Origin: JBBECE01 sp040881985
Lineage (GTDB): Bacteria; Pseudomonadota; Alphaproteobacteria; Rhizobiales; Devosiaceae
Direction of reading: 5' to 3'
Length of the DNA stretch: 64,000 bases
Assembly (NCBI GenBank): GCA_040881985.1
Contig: JBBECE010000027.1
Span: 1 to 64,000, forward strand
A model generated the notes under the pieces. That model did not search any database. It was not told the DNA's origin and saw only the letters and a list, made by a program, of their open reading frames with translations. Within the stretch, counting starts at the first letter, position 1; each line of letters starts with the position of its first letter. Below are positions 1 to 6,575 of the stretch, in pieces. The translations under genes were made by a program, and so were the position numbers.

Positions 1-343
1 TTGCCTTTCTATGCGCTGCCTTGGTCGCGGCAGTGAACTTCGCCATGACCGCGACCTCGGCGTCTGCGAGGTCGGCCTTCTGGTTCTTGGCAAAGCAGGC
101 GATCAAATAAATTGGGGCATCCTCGTCGAAATAGAAATAGATAATCCGGCTGCCACCGCTCTTGCCTTTGTTTCCCGTCGCGAACCGCACCTTGCGAACG
201 CCGCCCGAACCGACAATTTCATCCCCCGCCAGCGGATTGAAAGCGATCATCGAAGCGCAGGCGATGCGCTCATCCTCGCTGAAGAGCTTCTTCGCTTCGC
301 GGGCGAATTGCGGCGTTTCGAGTACCGTTTGCATGGCAATCAT
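1..343 (-). CDS. RelE/HigB-family toxin, cut by the left edge
   Basis: Reading the minus strand from the ATG at 343 gives an open frame of about 114 codons with no stop before base 1, so the gene runs off the window. The central part contains VRKVRFATG, then GGSRIIYFYF and a late FAKNQKADL. This matches the RelE-like type II toxin family and resembles the toxin at 704-1051 of this window. Such toxins are mRNA interferases held in check by a co-transcribed HTH antitoxin, which would be expected just beyond the edge. A second ATG at 334 is an alternative start. Operator-like repeats lie directly upstream. Family assignment is fairly safe; the activity is inferred. Confidence 0.75.
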   Translation of the reverse strand, partial: MIAMQTVLETPQFAREAKKLFSEDERIACASMIAFNPLAGDEIVGSGGVRKVRFATGNKGKSGGSRIIYFYFDEDAPIYLIACFAKNQKADLADAEVAVMAKFTAATKAAHRKA

Positions 344-344
344 A

Positions 345-380
345 TAACCCAATGGGGTAGAATGCAAGCCCAATGGGTTA
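345..380 (-). promoter_or_regulatory. Operator-like repeat upstream of the left-edge toxin gene
   Basis: Two copies of TAACCCAATGGG/CCCAATGGGTTA lie at 345-356 and 369-380. They form an inverted repeat with one central mismatch. The shared core CCCAATGGG also reads as a direct repeat spaced 21 bp apart, which is two helical turns. The element begins 2 bp before the ATG of the minus-strand toxin gene. Autoregulation by an antitoxin HTH dimer binding such paired palindromes is usual for type II modules. The role is inferred from position and symmetry. Confidence 0.55.
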
Positions 381-454
381 GGGAGCTGTCAGGCTTGGGC
401 TCGGTTGTTCATGAGCCGGCGGAGCTTAGGCCAGGTGCCTGCAACCGCCAATGG

Positions 455-530
455 GCACGCGGCGGATCGCCGGACCACCGGCAAACAGGGGGCGTCAGGC
501 GCAGGCTTGACGCTCTTCTGTTTTGGGGGG
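455..530 (+). repeat. Dispersed repeat of about 75 bp, copy A
   Basis: This stretch matches 1480-1556 nearly base for base, differing at one internal position, one near the left end and in the T/G run at the right end (T4G6 here, T3G8 there). It contains two dyads: GCCGG-ACCA-CCGGC, and CAAACAG...GCGTCA-N10-TGACGC...CTGTTTTG. It lies in a gene-free gap before the toxin-antitoxin pair at 704-1386. Together the two copies bracket that pair in the same orientation. It looks like a REP-type or recombination-site repeat rather than coding DNA. Confidence 0.75.
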
Positions 531-650
531 CCTCAAGGGCGAGAGTGGCTACCTGACCTCTCGATAGGTCACGAACTGAACAAAACGCTTGGCGGAAGGC
601 GATGCGCTTGGTTCGTATTTGCGATCGCGCCAAGGCAATTCACATTTACG

Positions 651-701
651 AATCTGACATTATATGTCGCTAAGTTATTGACAATCTGACATAGACTGTC
701 A
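651..701 (+). promoter_or_regulatory. Promoter/operator of the toxin-antitoxin pair
   Basis: AATCTGACAT occurs twice, at 651-660 and 683-692, spaced 32 bp. Each copy starts a palindrome: TGACAT-TAT-ATGTC at 655-668 and TGACA-TAGAC-TGTCA at 687-701. A -35-like TTGACA lies at 678-683. The second palindrome ends 2 bp before the first possible start codon at 704, so a repressor bound here would block initiation. An antitoxin-bound operator is the natural reading but is inferred. Confidence 0.6.
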
Positions 702-703
702 GA

Positions 704-1051
704 ATGCGAATGATGGAACTTGTAAGGCTGAAGCCCTACACCAAGGCGCTGAAGAAGCTGAATGCGTCGGAAGCTGACATTAAGGAGGCAGAAGACAGTA
801 TTGCCGCCAATCCCACTTTGGGGGCTCCGATGGAAGGGAGCGCCCGCAAGCTGCGGTTCAAGATGGGCGGGCACGGGAAGCGGGGCGGAGGTCGACTCAT
901 TTATTTCTACGCCGCGCGGGATGAAGTCGTCTTCCTTCTGACTGCGTACGACAAGACCAAGAAAACCGACCTCTCCGGGGCCGACACGGCGGTCCTAAGA
1001 AAACTGATCAAGTCACTGGAAGGCGAGCTACGAAAGGCACGAGAGAAATGA
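704..1051 (+). CDS. RelE/HigB-family toxin of a type II toxin-antitoxin pair
   Basis: The product is 115 residues with the RelE-like features ARKLRFKMG, GGGRLIYFYAARDE and a C-terminal AYDKTKKTDLSGAD, as in toxin families that cleave mRNA on or near the ribosome. The length is usual for the family. In-frame ATG codons at 704, 710 and 713 compete as starts. The first lies only 2 bp after an operator palindrome and no clear Shine-Dalgarno is visible, so a start at 710 or 713 is possible. The stop overlaps the antitoxin ATG by 4 bp, showing translational coupling. The toxin-first order is that of HigBA-type modules. The pair is bracketed by repeats at 455-530 and 1480-1556, suggesting acquisition as a unit. 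Confidence 0.85.
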   Translation: MRMMELVRLKPYTKALKKLNASEADIKEAEDSIAANPTLGAPMEGSARKLRFKMGGHGKRGGGRLIYFYAARDEVVFLLTAYDKTKKTDLSGADTAVLRKLIKSLEGELRKAREK

Positions 1052-1386
1052 CCAAGCGTACGAAACTTGGACTCGAAATTGAGGCCGGGCTTGAAGACGC
1101 AATCGCATTTGTCCGTGGTGAAGTTGCGCGACCGGTTCGGCGTATCGAAGCGCCGTCCGCGGAACACGTCAAAACGGTTCGCAAAATGGCCGCAAAGTCC
1201 CGCCCGGATTTTGAGCGCAGATTTGGGATACCAGAAAGAACTCTGCGTGCATGGGAAACCGGCCAATCAACGCCCGACATGGCAGCGCGGTCGCTTCTGG
1301 CGATGATCGAACACGATCCAGACTCTATCGCCGCCATATATGCCGCCGTCCTGAAAGATGAGGCACGGGGCGCAACTACCGCGTAG
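1048..1386 (+). CDS. HTH-domain antitoxin (HigA-like)
   Basis: This 112-residue protein starts at the ATG that overlaps the toxin stop codon. The C-terminal half carries a helix-turn-helix of the Xre/HigA type, with FGIPERTLRAWETGQ as the recognition part (about residues 60-75) followed by a helix with SLLAMIEHDP. The N-terminal part probably forms the dimer or toxin-binding region. Its expected roles are to neutralise the upstream toxin and to repress the operon by binding the palindromes at 651-701. The downstream repeat copy starts 93 bp after the stop. The HTH class is confident; exact family naming is by resemblance. Confidence 0.8.
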   Translation: MTKRTKLGLEIEAGLEDAIAFVRGEVARPVRRIEAPSAEHVKTVRKMAAKSRPDFERRFGIPERTLRAWETGQSTPDMAARSLLAMIEHDPDSIAAIYAAVLKDEARGATTA

Positions 1387-1479
1387 GAAGGTCGGCCGCT
1401 CCCCTTCCAGTCAGCTTCCTCAATCGACTCCAGAGCCGCCGATGCCCGGGCTTCGTCCGTGCATTTCGAATTCGGTGAA

Positions 1480-1556
1480 GCATGCGGCGGATCGCCGGAC
1501 CACCGGCAAACAGGGGGCGTCAGGCGCAGGCTTGACGCACTTCTGTTTGGGGGGGG
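1480..1556 (+). repeat. Dispersed repeat of about 75 bp, copy B
   Basis: This is the second copy of the repeat at 455-530, in the same orientation. The outer dyad CAAACAG/CTGTTTG is perfect here and encloses GCGTCA-N10-TGACGC. The copy ends in eight consecutive G residues (1549-1556), only 14 bp before the start codon of the nuclease gene at 1571. The repeat therefore forms the leader of that gene. Confidence 0.75.
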
Positions 1557-1570
1557 TTAGCTTGGAGACG

Positions 1571-2392
1571 ATGTTCGCAACGCAGGCCTATCGCCATATC
1601 GGATTCTGCATCTATTGCGGTAGCAAAAGGCCCCCGCTAACCCGCGAGCACGTTATTCCGAAAAGTCTCGGCGGAAAGATAACGCCGGTTGGAGCGCATA
1701 CTGCTGCGGTTCTCGGCAAGGCCAGTTGTGAGGATTGCCGCAGAGTCACCCACGCCTTCGAGACCTACTGCCAACGTGGGTTGTTTGGACACCTACGGGT
1801 TCGATTAGGCATGGCACAACGGGAGATTCCAAACAAAGTCTCTGGCATACTCAGGACCACAGATGGCGGTTTTCGAGAAGTGGCTGGCGCTCCGGATGAT
1901 CTTCCCGCGTTTCTGGTGCTTCCACTGTTCTCGACTAGGGCAGGGCTCTTTGCTCCGAAGGCAGACGCGCCGCCAAAACCAGAATTCTTCACGCGAGAAA
2001 TCTTTACGCCTCGGCCTGGGTCGCCGTTTGAATACGATGAGACGGGAGCGTTCGTTAGCCTTCGGATCGATCAGTTTCAGCGAATGATTGCGAAAATCGC
2101 GCTTGGCACCGCGATGATCAGGTATGGTCCGAAATATTTCAGTTCCATTGTGGGACCATTTATCCGAGGTAAGGAAGCCGGTCTTCACAAGTACGTCTTC
2201 GGATTTCCGTCTTCGCAGGAGAAGCCGCCCTACATGAGCGAGACTCACTTAATTCAGATACGTGAGAACTCAGTCTCAGGCGTCCGCTACCTGATCGGTT
2301 TTGTTCGACTTTTCGCCATCTTTGGCGCGCCGACCTACGGCGTCGTTATAGGCACAGTCAATTCGACGCACGAGCCGGAGCGACGAGTCTAG
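1571..2392 (+). CDS. HNH-type nuclease family protein
   Basis: The ATG at 1571 has GGAG just upstream. A longer in-frame reading from 1358 would run through the antitoxin end and the repeat and is not credible. The 273-residue product begins with CIYCGS, followed by REHVIPKSLGG and then CEDCRR. This is a CxxC-H-CxxC arrangement typical of zinc-stabilised HNH endonuclease domains, with the REHVIP histidine as the likely metal or catalytic residue. The rest (about residues 70-270) is not recognised. It lies between the toxin-antitoxin cassette and the GTA cluster, so a defence role or mobile-element origin are both possible. Target and function are unknown. Confidence 0.65.
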   Translation: MFATQAYRHIGFCIYCGSKRPPLTREHVIPKSLGGKITPVGAHTAAVLGKASCEDCRRVTHAFETYCQRGLFGHLRVRLGMAQREIPNKVSGILRTTDGGFREVAGAPDDLPAFLVLPLFSTRAGLFAPKADAPPKPEFFTREIFTPRPGSPFEYDETGAFVSLRIDQFQRMIAKIALGTAMIRYGPKYFSSIVGPFIRGKEAGLHKYVFGFPSSQEKPPYMSETHLIQIRENSVSGVRYLIGFVRLFAIFGAPTYGVVIGTVNSTHEPERRV

Positions 2393-2403
2393 GAAAACAA
2401 TCC

Positions 2404-2432
2404 TTGACACCGTGACGGTGGTTTGATAGGAA
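2404..2432 (+). promoter_or_regulatory. Possible promoter with palindrome before the GTA cluster
   Basis: TTGACA at 2404-2409 is followed 17 bp later by a weak -10-like TAGGAA. Between them lies the short palindrome CACCG-TGA-CGGTG (2408-2420), overlapping the -35. This is the only promoter-like signal seen in the 30 bp between the nuclease stop and the first cluster reading frame. It could control the whole GTA operon, but the -10 is poor and the assignment is tentative. Confidence 0.3.
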
Positions 2433-2503
2433 TTGGCTACGGTCGAAGAAATGCGGCCGAGGCGAGGGTAACGCCCCGCCAACAAGTCCCCGGAACATAT
2501 TCC

Positions 2504-2977
2504 TTGATCCCCGATTCACCCGACCGGCCAGCGCCGGACGGCGCTGTTTTGCGCGCGCCCGATGCGCCCATCGATTGGCAGGCGATCAAGCGCGACTATG
2601 AGGCGGGCAAATCCGCCGTCACCGCGATCGAGGCGCGATACGGCGTCACCCAGGCGCAACTCTATTGGCGCGCCGACCAGGACGGCTGGACCAAACGGCG
2701 GCGCTTTGCGCGCGTCTCGCGCACCCAGCTTATCGCGCGCCTATTTCACGTACTTGAGACGCAGATCAGCAAACTGGAAGAACGCATGACGCAAAAACCC
2801 TTCGGCGAACAGGAAGTCAGAATCCTCTCCAACATGTCGCGCTCGCTCGACAAGCTCATCGAAATGGACAAGGCCGAACGCAAGGGCAAGGTGCGGGTCC
2901 GCTCGCGCACGGGGCGCTCGATGGAAGATCTGCGCCGCGAGCTGACCGAGCGCATTGTCAAACTCTCTCAGCGTTGA
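2504..2977 (+). CDS. GTA small terminase-like protein (g1 position)
   Basis: The gene directly precedes and overlaps the large terminase, the position of g1 in Rhodobacter GTA. The product has IDWQAIKRDYEAG followed by RYGVTQAQLYWRADQDGW, an HTH-like N-terminal segment as in DNA-recognising small terminases. A long helical segment and a basic tail rich in R and K follow. The start is uncertain. All in-frame candidates are TTG (2423, 2504, 2549). 2423 falls inside the putative promoter, so 2504 with GGAA upstream is preferred here. The role in DNA recognition for packaging is inferred from position and the HTH-like segment. Confidence 0.6.
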   Translation: MIPDSPDRPAPDGAVLRAPDAPIDWQAIKRDYEAGKSAVTAIEARYGVTQAQLYWRADQDGWTKRRRFARVSRTQLIARLFHVLETQISKLEERMTQKPFGEQEVRILSNMSRSLDKLIEMDKAERKGKVRVRSRTGRSMEDLRRELTERIVKLSQR

Positions 2978-4256
2978 GGAATTCGCGCGACGGGCGGACG
3001 CCTGGGGCGCAACGCTGACGCGCGAGAAAATCGAATTCGCGCTCTACCACTGGCCGTCCTGGGCGCGGCCGGCGCAGCTGCCGCCCAAGGGCGACTGGAC
3101 GAACTGGCTGTTGATCGGCGGGCGCGGCTCGGGAAAAACCCGGGCCGGGGCCGAATGGGTGAAAGCTCTCGCGCTGGGCAAGGATTGGGCGTCCCCGGCG
3201 AAGGTCTCGCCGATCGCTCTTGTCTCGGAGACGCAGGCGCAGGCCCGCGCGGTGATGCTCGAAGGCGTCTCGGGACTGCTCGCCGTCCACGACAATGAAG
3301 ACCGGCCGAATTTCGACCGCGGGCGGGGGGAGCTGGTTTGGCCGAACGGATCGATGGCGCGGATTTTTGGCGCGGGAGAACCCGATAGTTTGCGCGGGCA
3401 TCAATTCGCCGCCGCCTGGTGCGACGAGCTCGCCAAATGGCCGCGCGCCGAGGCGGCCTGGGACATGCTGCAATTCGGTTTGCGGCTCGGCGAGCACCCG
3501 CGGCAACTGGTGACGACAACGCCGCGGCCGATCGCGCTGCTGAAGCGATTGCGGGCCGAGGCGGGGACGGTCGTCACCCACATGACGACCGAAGAGAACA
3601 AGGATTTTCTGGCGCCGGATTTTCTGGCGCGGATCGTCGCCCGCTACCAAGGCTCGGTGCTGGGGCGGCAGGAATTGCTCGGCGAATTTGTCGAGGACGA
3701 TCCCGACGCCCTTTGGCGCCGTGCGGATTTCGACCGGGGGCGGCTGTTCGACCTGCCCGAGCTGGGGCGGATCGTGGTTTCGGTCGACCCGCCGGTGACG
3801 AGCCATGAACGCTCCGACGGCTGCGGGATTATCGTCGCCGGGCGGGCGGGAGAACGGGCTTTGGTGATCGAGGATTTGACGCTACGGCCGGCGCCGCTTT
3901 TGGACTGGGCACGGCGGGCAGTCGCGGCGTTTCATCGGCACCGGGCCGACGCCATCGTCGCCGAAGTCAATCAAGGAGGCGAGCTCGTCGCCAATCTGAT
4001 CGCCCAGGTCGACGCGAAAGTCCCGGTCAAGCAGGTCCGCGCCAGTCGGGGCAAGTGGCTGAGGGCCGAGCCGGTCGCGGCGCTCTACGGGCGCGGGCTG
4101 GTCAGCCATTTCGGCGCGCTGCCGGAACTGGAAGACGAGATGTGCGCCTTCGGCCGCGACGGGATCGCCAGGGGCTCGCCCGACCGCGTCGATGCGCTCG
4201 TCTGGGCGATCACCGAGTTGATGCTCGGGCGGGAAGGAACTCCGCGGGTGCGCTAA
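2955..4256 (+). CDS. GTA large terminase (g2), DNA-packaging ATPase/nuclease
   Basis: This 433-residue protein carries Walker A GGRGSGKT at residues 55-62 and a Walker B-like AAAWCDELAKW around residue 155. A C-terminal nuclease part begins near VVSVDPPVTS and contains VAEVNQGG. These features fit the large terminase family of GTAs and HK97-like phages, which drives DNA into the prohead and cuts it. The TTG start at 2955 overlaps the preceding gene by 23 bp. The length is close to that of known GTA terminases and the frame is intact. A palindromic repeat separates it from the portal gene. Confidence 0.92.
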   Translation: MSNSLSVEEFARRADAWGATLTREKIEFALYHWPSWARPAQLPPKGDWTNWLLIGGRGSGKTRAGAEWVKALALGKDWASPAKVSPIALVSETQAQARAVMLEGVSGLLAVHDNEDRPNFDRGRGELVWPNGSMARIFGAGEPDSLRGHQFAAAWCDELAKWPRAEAAWDMLQFGLRLGEHPRQLVTTTPRPIALLKRLRAEAGTVVTHMTTEENKDFLAPDFLARIVARYQGSVLGRQELLGEFVEDDPDALWRRADFDRGRLFDLPELGRIVVSVDPPVTSHERSDGCGIIVAGRAGERALVIEDLTLRPAPLLDWARRAVAAFHRHRADAIVAEVNQGGELVANLIAQVDAKVPVKQVRASRGKWLRAEPVAALYGRGLVSHFGALPELEDEMCAFGRDGIARGSPDRVDALVWAITELMLGREGTPRVR

Positions 4257-4263
4257 AGAATTC

Positions 4264-4284
4264 CCTCCCCCACAAGGGGGGAGG
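4264..4284. repeat. GC-rich intergenic palindrome
   Basis: A CCTCCCCC arm faces GGGGGAGG across a short ACAAG loop, followed by GTGAAGGA. The same arm pair recurs at 7853-7872, 9329-9430, 10922-10942 and 14036-14080, always between GTA structural genes. The following portal gene has its own ribosome binding site GAGGAGCC downstream of this element. It is probably a dispersed REP-like element; transcript stabilisation or attenuation is possible. Confidence 0.7.
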
Positions 4285-4311
4285 TGAAGGATCATTCTTG
4301 AGGAGCCTTTC

Positions 4312-5475
4312 ATGTCCACATGGCTCGACCGCTTCACCGGCGCGCCGGCCCGCGAGGAGAAAGCCTCGGCGCTGAAATCGCTGATGGCGATCTATGGCGG
4401 GGAGGCGAGCTGGACCGGCCGGTCGTTTCCGGCACTGGCGATCGAGGGCATGGCGCGCAATCCGGTGGTTTATCGCTGCGTCCGGCTGATCTCGGAATCG
4501 GTGGCGCGGATTCCGCTGGCGGTCGAGGACGCAACCGGCCGGCTGACCGAGCATCCGGTGCTGGCGCTCCTCGGCAATCCCAATCCGCGCCATTCGGGCG
4601 CCGAGCTCGTCGAGCAGATCTGCCTTTATCTCGAGACGGCGGGAGACGCTTTCCTCGAAGCGGTGTTCGTCGAGGAGGACTTGCGGGCGATCTATTGCCT
4701 GCGGCCCGACCGGGTCAGAATGGTCCCCGGCCCGGACGGCTGGCCGCGCGCCTATGAGTATGCCGCCGCCGGCAAGACGCGGCTGATCCCCTTGGGCAAT
4801 GCCGGGGTGGCGAAGGTTCTGCATCTCGGGCTGCTGCATCCGCTCGACGACCATGACGGGCTCTCCCCGCTAAATGCCGCCCAGACGAGCCTCGACATTC
4901 ACAATGCCGCCTCGCGCTGGAACAAGGCGCTGCTCGACAACGCGGCGCGGCCCTCGGGGGCGCTGGTCTATACCGCCGGCAACGGCAATCTGACCGAGGA
5001 GCAATTCGAGCGGCTCAAGTCCGAGCTCGAACGCGGCTATCAGGGCGCGATCAACGCCGGGCGGCCGCTGGTGCTCGATGGCGGGCTCGACTGGAAGCCG
5101 CTGTCGCTGACCCCGAAAGACATGGACTTCATCGAGACCAAGAATTCCGCGGCGCGCGACATCGCGCTGGCCTTCGGGGTGCCGCCGATGCTCCTGGGGA
5201 TACCGGGCGACAATACCTATGCGAACTTTGTCGAGGCCAATCGGACGCTCTGGCGGCAGACGGTGATCCCGCTCGCCATGCGGGTGACCGCGACGCTGAC
5301 CCAATGGCTGCAAGCCGCCTATGAAGGGCCGTGGCGGCTCGTGCCCCAGCTCGACCAGGTCGAGGCCTTGGCGACCGAGCGCGCCGCGCTCTGGGAGCAG
5401 ATCGGCAAGGCGGATTTCCTGACCGCCGACGAAAAGCGCCAGCGGCTCGGGCTGCCGCCGCTGACGGGGCGGTAG
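4312..5475 (+). CDS. HK97-family portal protein (GTA g3)
   Basis: This 387-residue protein has the hallmarks of HK97-type phage portals: an early NPVVYRCVRLISESVARIP segment, the LLGNPNP turn, and near the C-terminal third DMDFIETKNSAARDIA with FGVPPMLLGIPGD. Portals form the dodecameric ring at one capsid vertex through which DNA enters and to which the tail is joined. The ATG at 4312 follows GAGGAGCC by 5-6 bp. The length is normal for the family and no disruption is seen. It is followed closely by a small membrane protein gene, as in the Rhodobacter cluster (g3.5). Confidence 0.93.
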   Translation: MSTWLDRFTGAPAREEKASALKSLMAIYGGEASWTGRSFPALAIEGMARNPVVYRCVRLISESVARIPLAVEDATGRLTEHPVLALLGNPNPRHSGAELVEQICLYLETAGDAFLEAVFVEEDLRAIYCLRPDRVRMVPGPDGWPRAYEYAAAGKTRLIPLGNAGVAKVLHLGLLHPLDDHDGLSPLNAAQTSLDIHNAASRWNKALLDNAARPSGALVYTAGNGNLTEEQFERLKSELERGYQGAINAGRPLVLDGGLDWKPLSLTPKDMDFIETKNSAARDIALAFGVPPMLLGIPGDNTYANFVEANRTLWRQTVIPLAMRVTATLTQWLQAAYEGPWRLVPQLDQVEALATERAALWEQIGKADFLTADEKRQRLGLPPLTGR

Positions 5476-5484
5476 GCGCGTGAC

Positions 5485-5688
5485 ATGCGGAGCGTGGCGA
5501 TGGGCGAGTTGACGCGCAGCGTAATCGAGCGCGGCGATCTGGCGCATCTGGCGCTGTTCCTGTGGGCGAGCGGGGCGAGCGGGCTCCTGGTCTGGACGCT
5601 GCGCGAGCTGTCGACCGCCAACCGGCGGTTCAACGACTTCGTCTCCGAAATCGCGGCGCTGAACCGGCTGTTCGGGCGGGGGGAGTGA
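5485..5688 (+). CDS. Small GTA membrane protein (g3.5 position)
   Basis: A 67-residue protein begins 9 bp after the portal stop. Residues about 20-38 (LALFLWASGASGLLVWTL) form one plausible membrane helix. A polar C-terminal segment with NRRFNDFVSEIAALNRLFGR may be a short amphipathic or coiled helix. The position between portal and protease is that of orf3.5 in GTA clusters. No catalytic motif is visible and the function is unknown. A second in-frame ATG at residue 6 is an alternative start. Confidence 0.65.
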   Translation: MRSVAMGELTRSVIERGDLAHLALFLWASGASGLLVWTLRELSTANRRFNDFVSEIAALNRLFGRGE

Positions 5689-5695
5689 ATTCATT

Positions 5696-5874
5696 TCTCG
5701 TCATTCTCGCTCTCGACGCGAGAACCCATGAGGCGGTGACACCGCTTTCGGCGTTCGCAAGTCCATGGCGAGCTGATGCTCATCATGGGTCCTCGGATCA
5801 AGTCCGAGGATGACGAGTCGGGGCCTGAGGATGACGAGGTGGGGCCCGAGGATGACGAATTGAGGGACCGTTAG
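5696..5874. repeat. REP-like repeat block between g3.5 and the protease region
   Basis: The stretch contains CCTCGGATCAAGTCCGAGGA and then three tandem variants of the unit CCGAGGATGACGA separated by GTCGGGGC/GTGGGGC. Near its left end is CTCGACGCGAG. The core CCTCGG/CCGAGGATGACG recurs at 10961-11006. It resembles palindromic elements widely scattered in intergenic DNA of Alphaproteobacteria. Frames crossing it are built only from the repeated unit and are not credible genes. Confidence 0.7.
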
Positions 5875-5898
5875 TCTCTCCACCTGGGATCTTTCTCA

Positions 5899-6069
5899 AT
5901 GTCCAATTCCACCCACCGCCGCGGCAAGGCGCCGCCGGCGCGGGAGACATTTCGCGAATTTGCGTGGCGGCTGGCAGGCGCGCTCGGGGCGTTGAAGCAG
6001 GCGCGCGGCGGCGAGGGCGGAACGCGGGCAGGCATTCGGGCGGGCGAGATCAAGAGGCGCCCCAAATGA
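5899..6069 (+). CDS. Small basic protein of unknown function before the prohead protease
   Basis: This short frame encodes 56 residues, opening MSNSTHRRGKAPPARETFRE and ending in a basic EIKRRPK. Its TGA stop overlaps the protease ATG by 4 bp (6066-6069), the same coupling used elsewhere in this cluster. That overlap and the high third-position GC support a real gene. A clear Shine-Dalgarno is lacking. The middle (FAWRLAGALGALKQA) could be one amphipathic helix. No family is recognised. A role in head assembly is only suggested by position. Confidence 0.55.
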   Translation: MSNSTHRRGKAPPARETFREFAWRLAGALGALKQARGGEGGTRAGIRAGEIKRRPK

Positions 6070-6557
6070 AGGCCGAGATCGCCCCCGACGGCAGCTTTGC
6101 GGGCTATGCGAGCCTTTTCGGGGAGACCGACCAGGCGGGCGACCTCGTCATGCCGGGCGCCTTCCGGCGCTCGCTGGCGCGGCGCCCGGCGGGGCGCGTC
6201 CGGATGCTGTTCCAGCACGACCCCAAAGAACCCATCGGGGTGTGGACGCGGATCGCCGAGAACGCCAGCGGCTTGTTCGTCGAAGGACGGCTGATCGAGG
6301 GGGTCGGCCGGGCCGAGACGCTGAAGACGCTGATTACCGCCGGGGCGGTCGACGGGCTTTCCATCGGCTTTCGCACCGTCAAGGCAACCCGCAATCCGGC
6401 CGACGGGGTTCGCCGGCTCTGGCAGATCGATCTTTGGGAAGTCTCGATCGTGACCTTCCCGATGTTAGACGCCGCCCGCATCGGTCCGCGGGCGATGTTT
6501 TCGGAATCACGGCTCGCCCGGTCCCTGGGCGCAGCCATCCAAGCCCTCCAAACCTGA
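6066..6557 (+). CDS. HK97-family prohead protease (GTA g4)
   Basis: The 163-residue product matches HK97-type prohead maturation serine proteases: GYASLFGETDQAGD near the start, LFQHDPKEPIGVW with probable catalytic His51, and TAGAVDGLSIGFRT with probable catalytic Ser99. WEVSIVTFPM follows. It cleaves scaffold or capsid N-termini during head maturation. The ATG at 6066 is preferred over upstream in-frame starts because it overlaps the preceding small gene in an ATGA and because homology begins here. The capsid gene starts 18 bp downstream. Confidence 0.92.
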   Translation: MKAEIAPDGSFAGYASLFGETDQAGDLVMPGAFRRSLARRPAGRVRMLFQHDPKEPIGVWTRIAENASGLFVEGRLIEGVGRAETLKTLITAGAVDGLSIGFRTVKATRNPADGVRRLWQIDLWEVSIVTFPMLDAARIGPRAMFSESRLARSLGAAIQALQT

Positions 6558-6575
6558 ACCAAGGACATATCCACC

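Noticed and set aside
455..530. Repeat as an integron attC site
   Set aside because: Size and folded shape fit, but no GTTRRRY core or matching RYYYAAC was found at the ends, and no integrase is seen. Kept only as a question in the findings.
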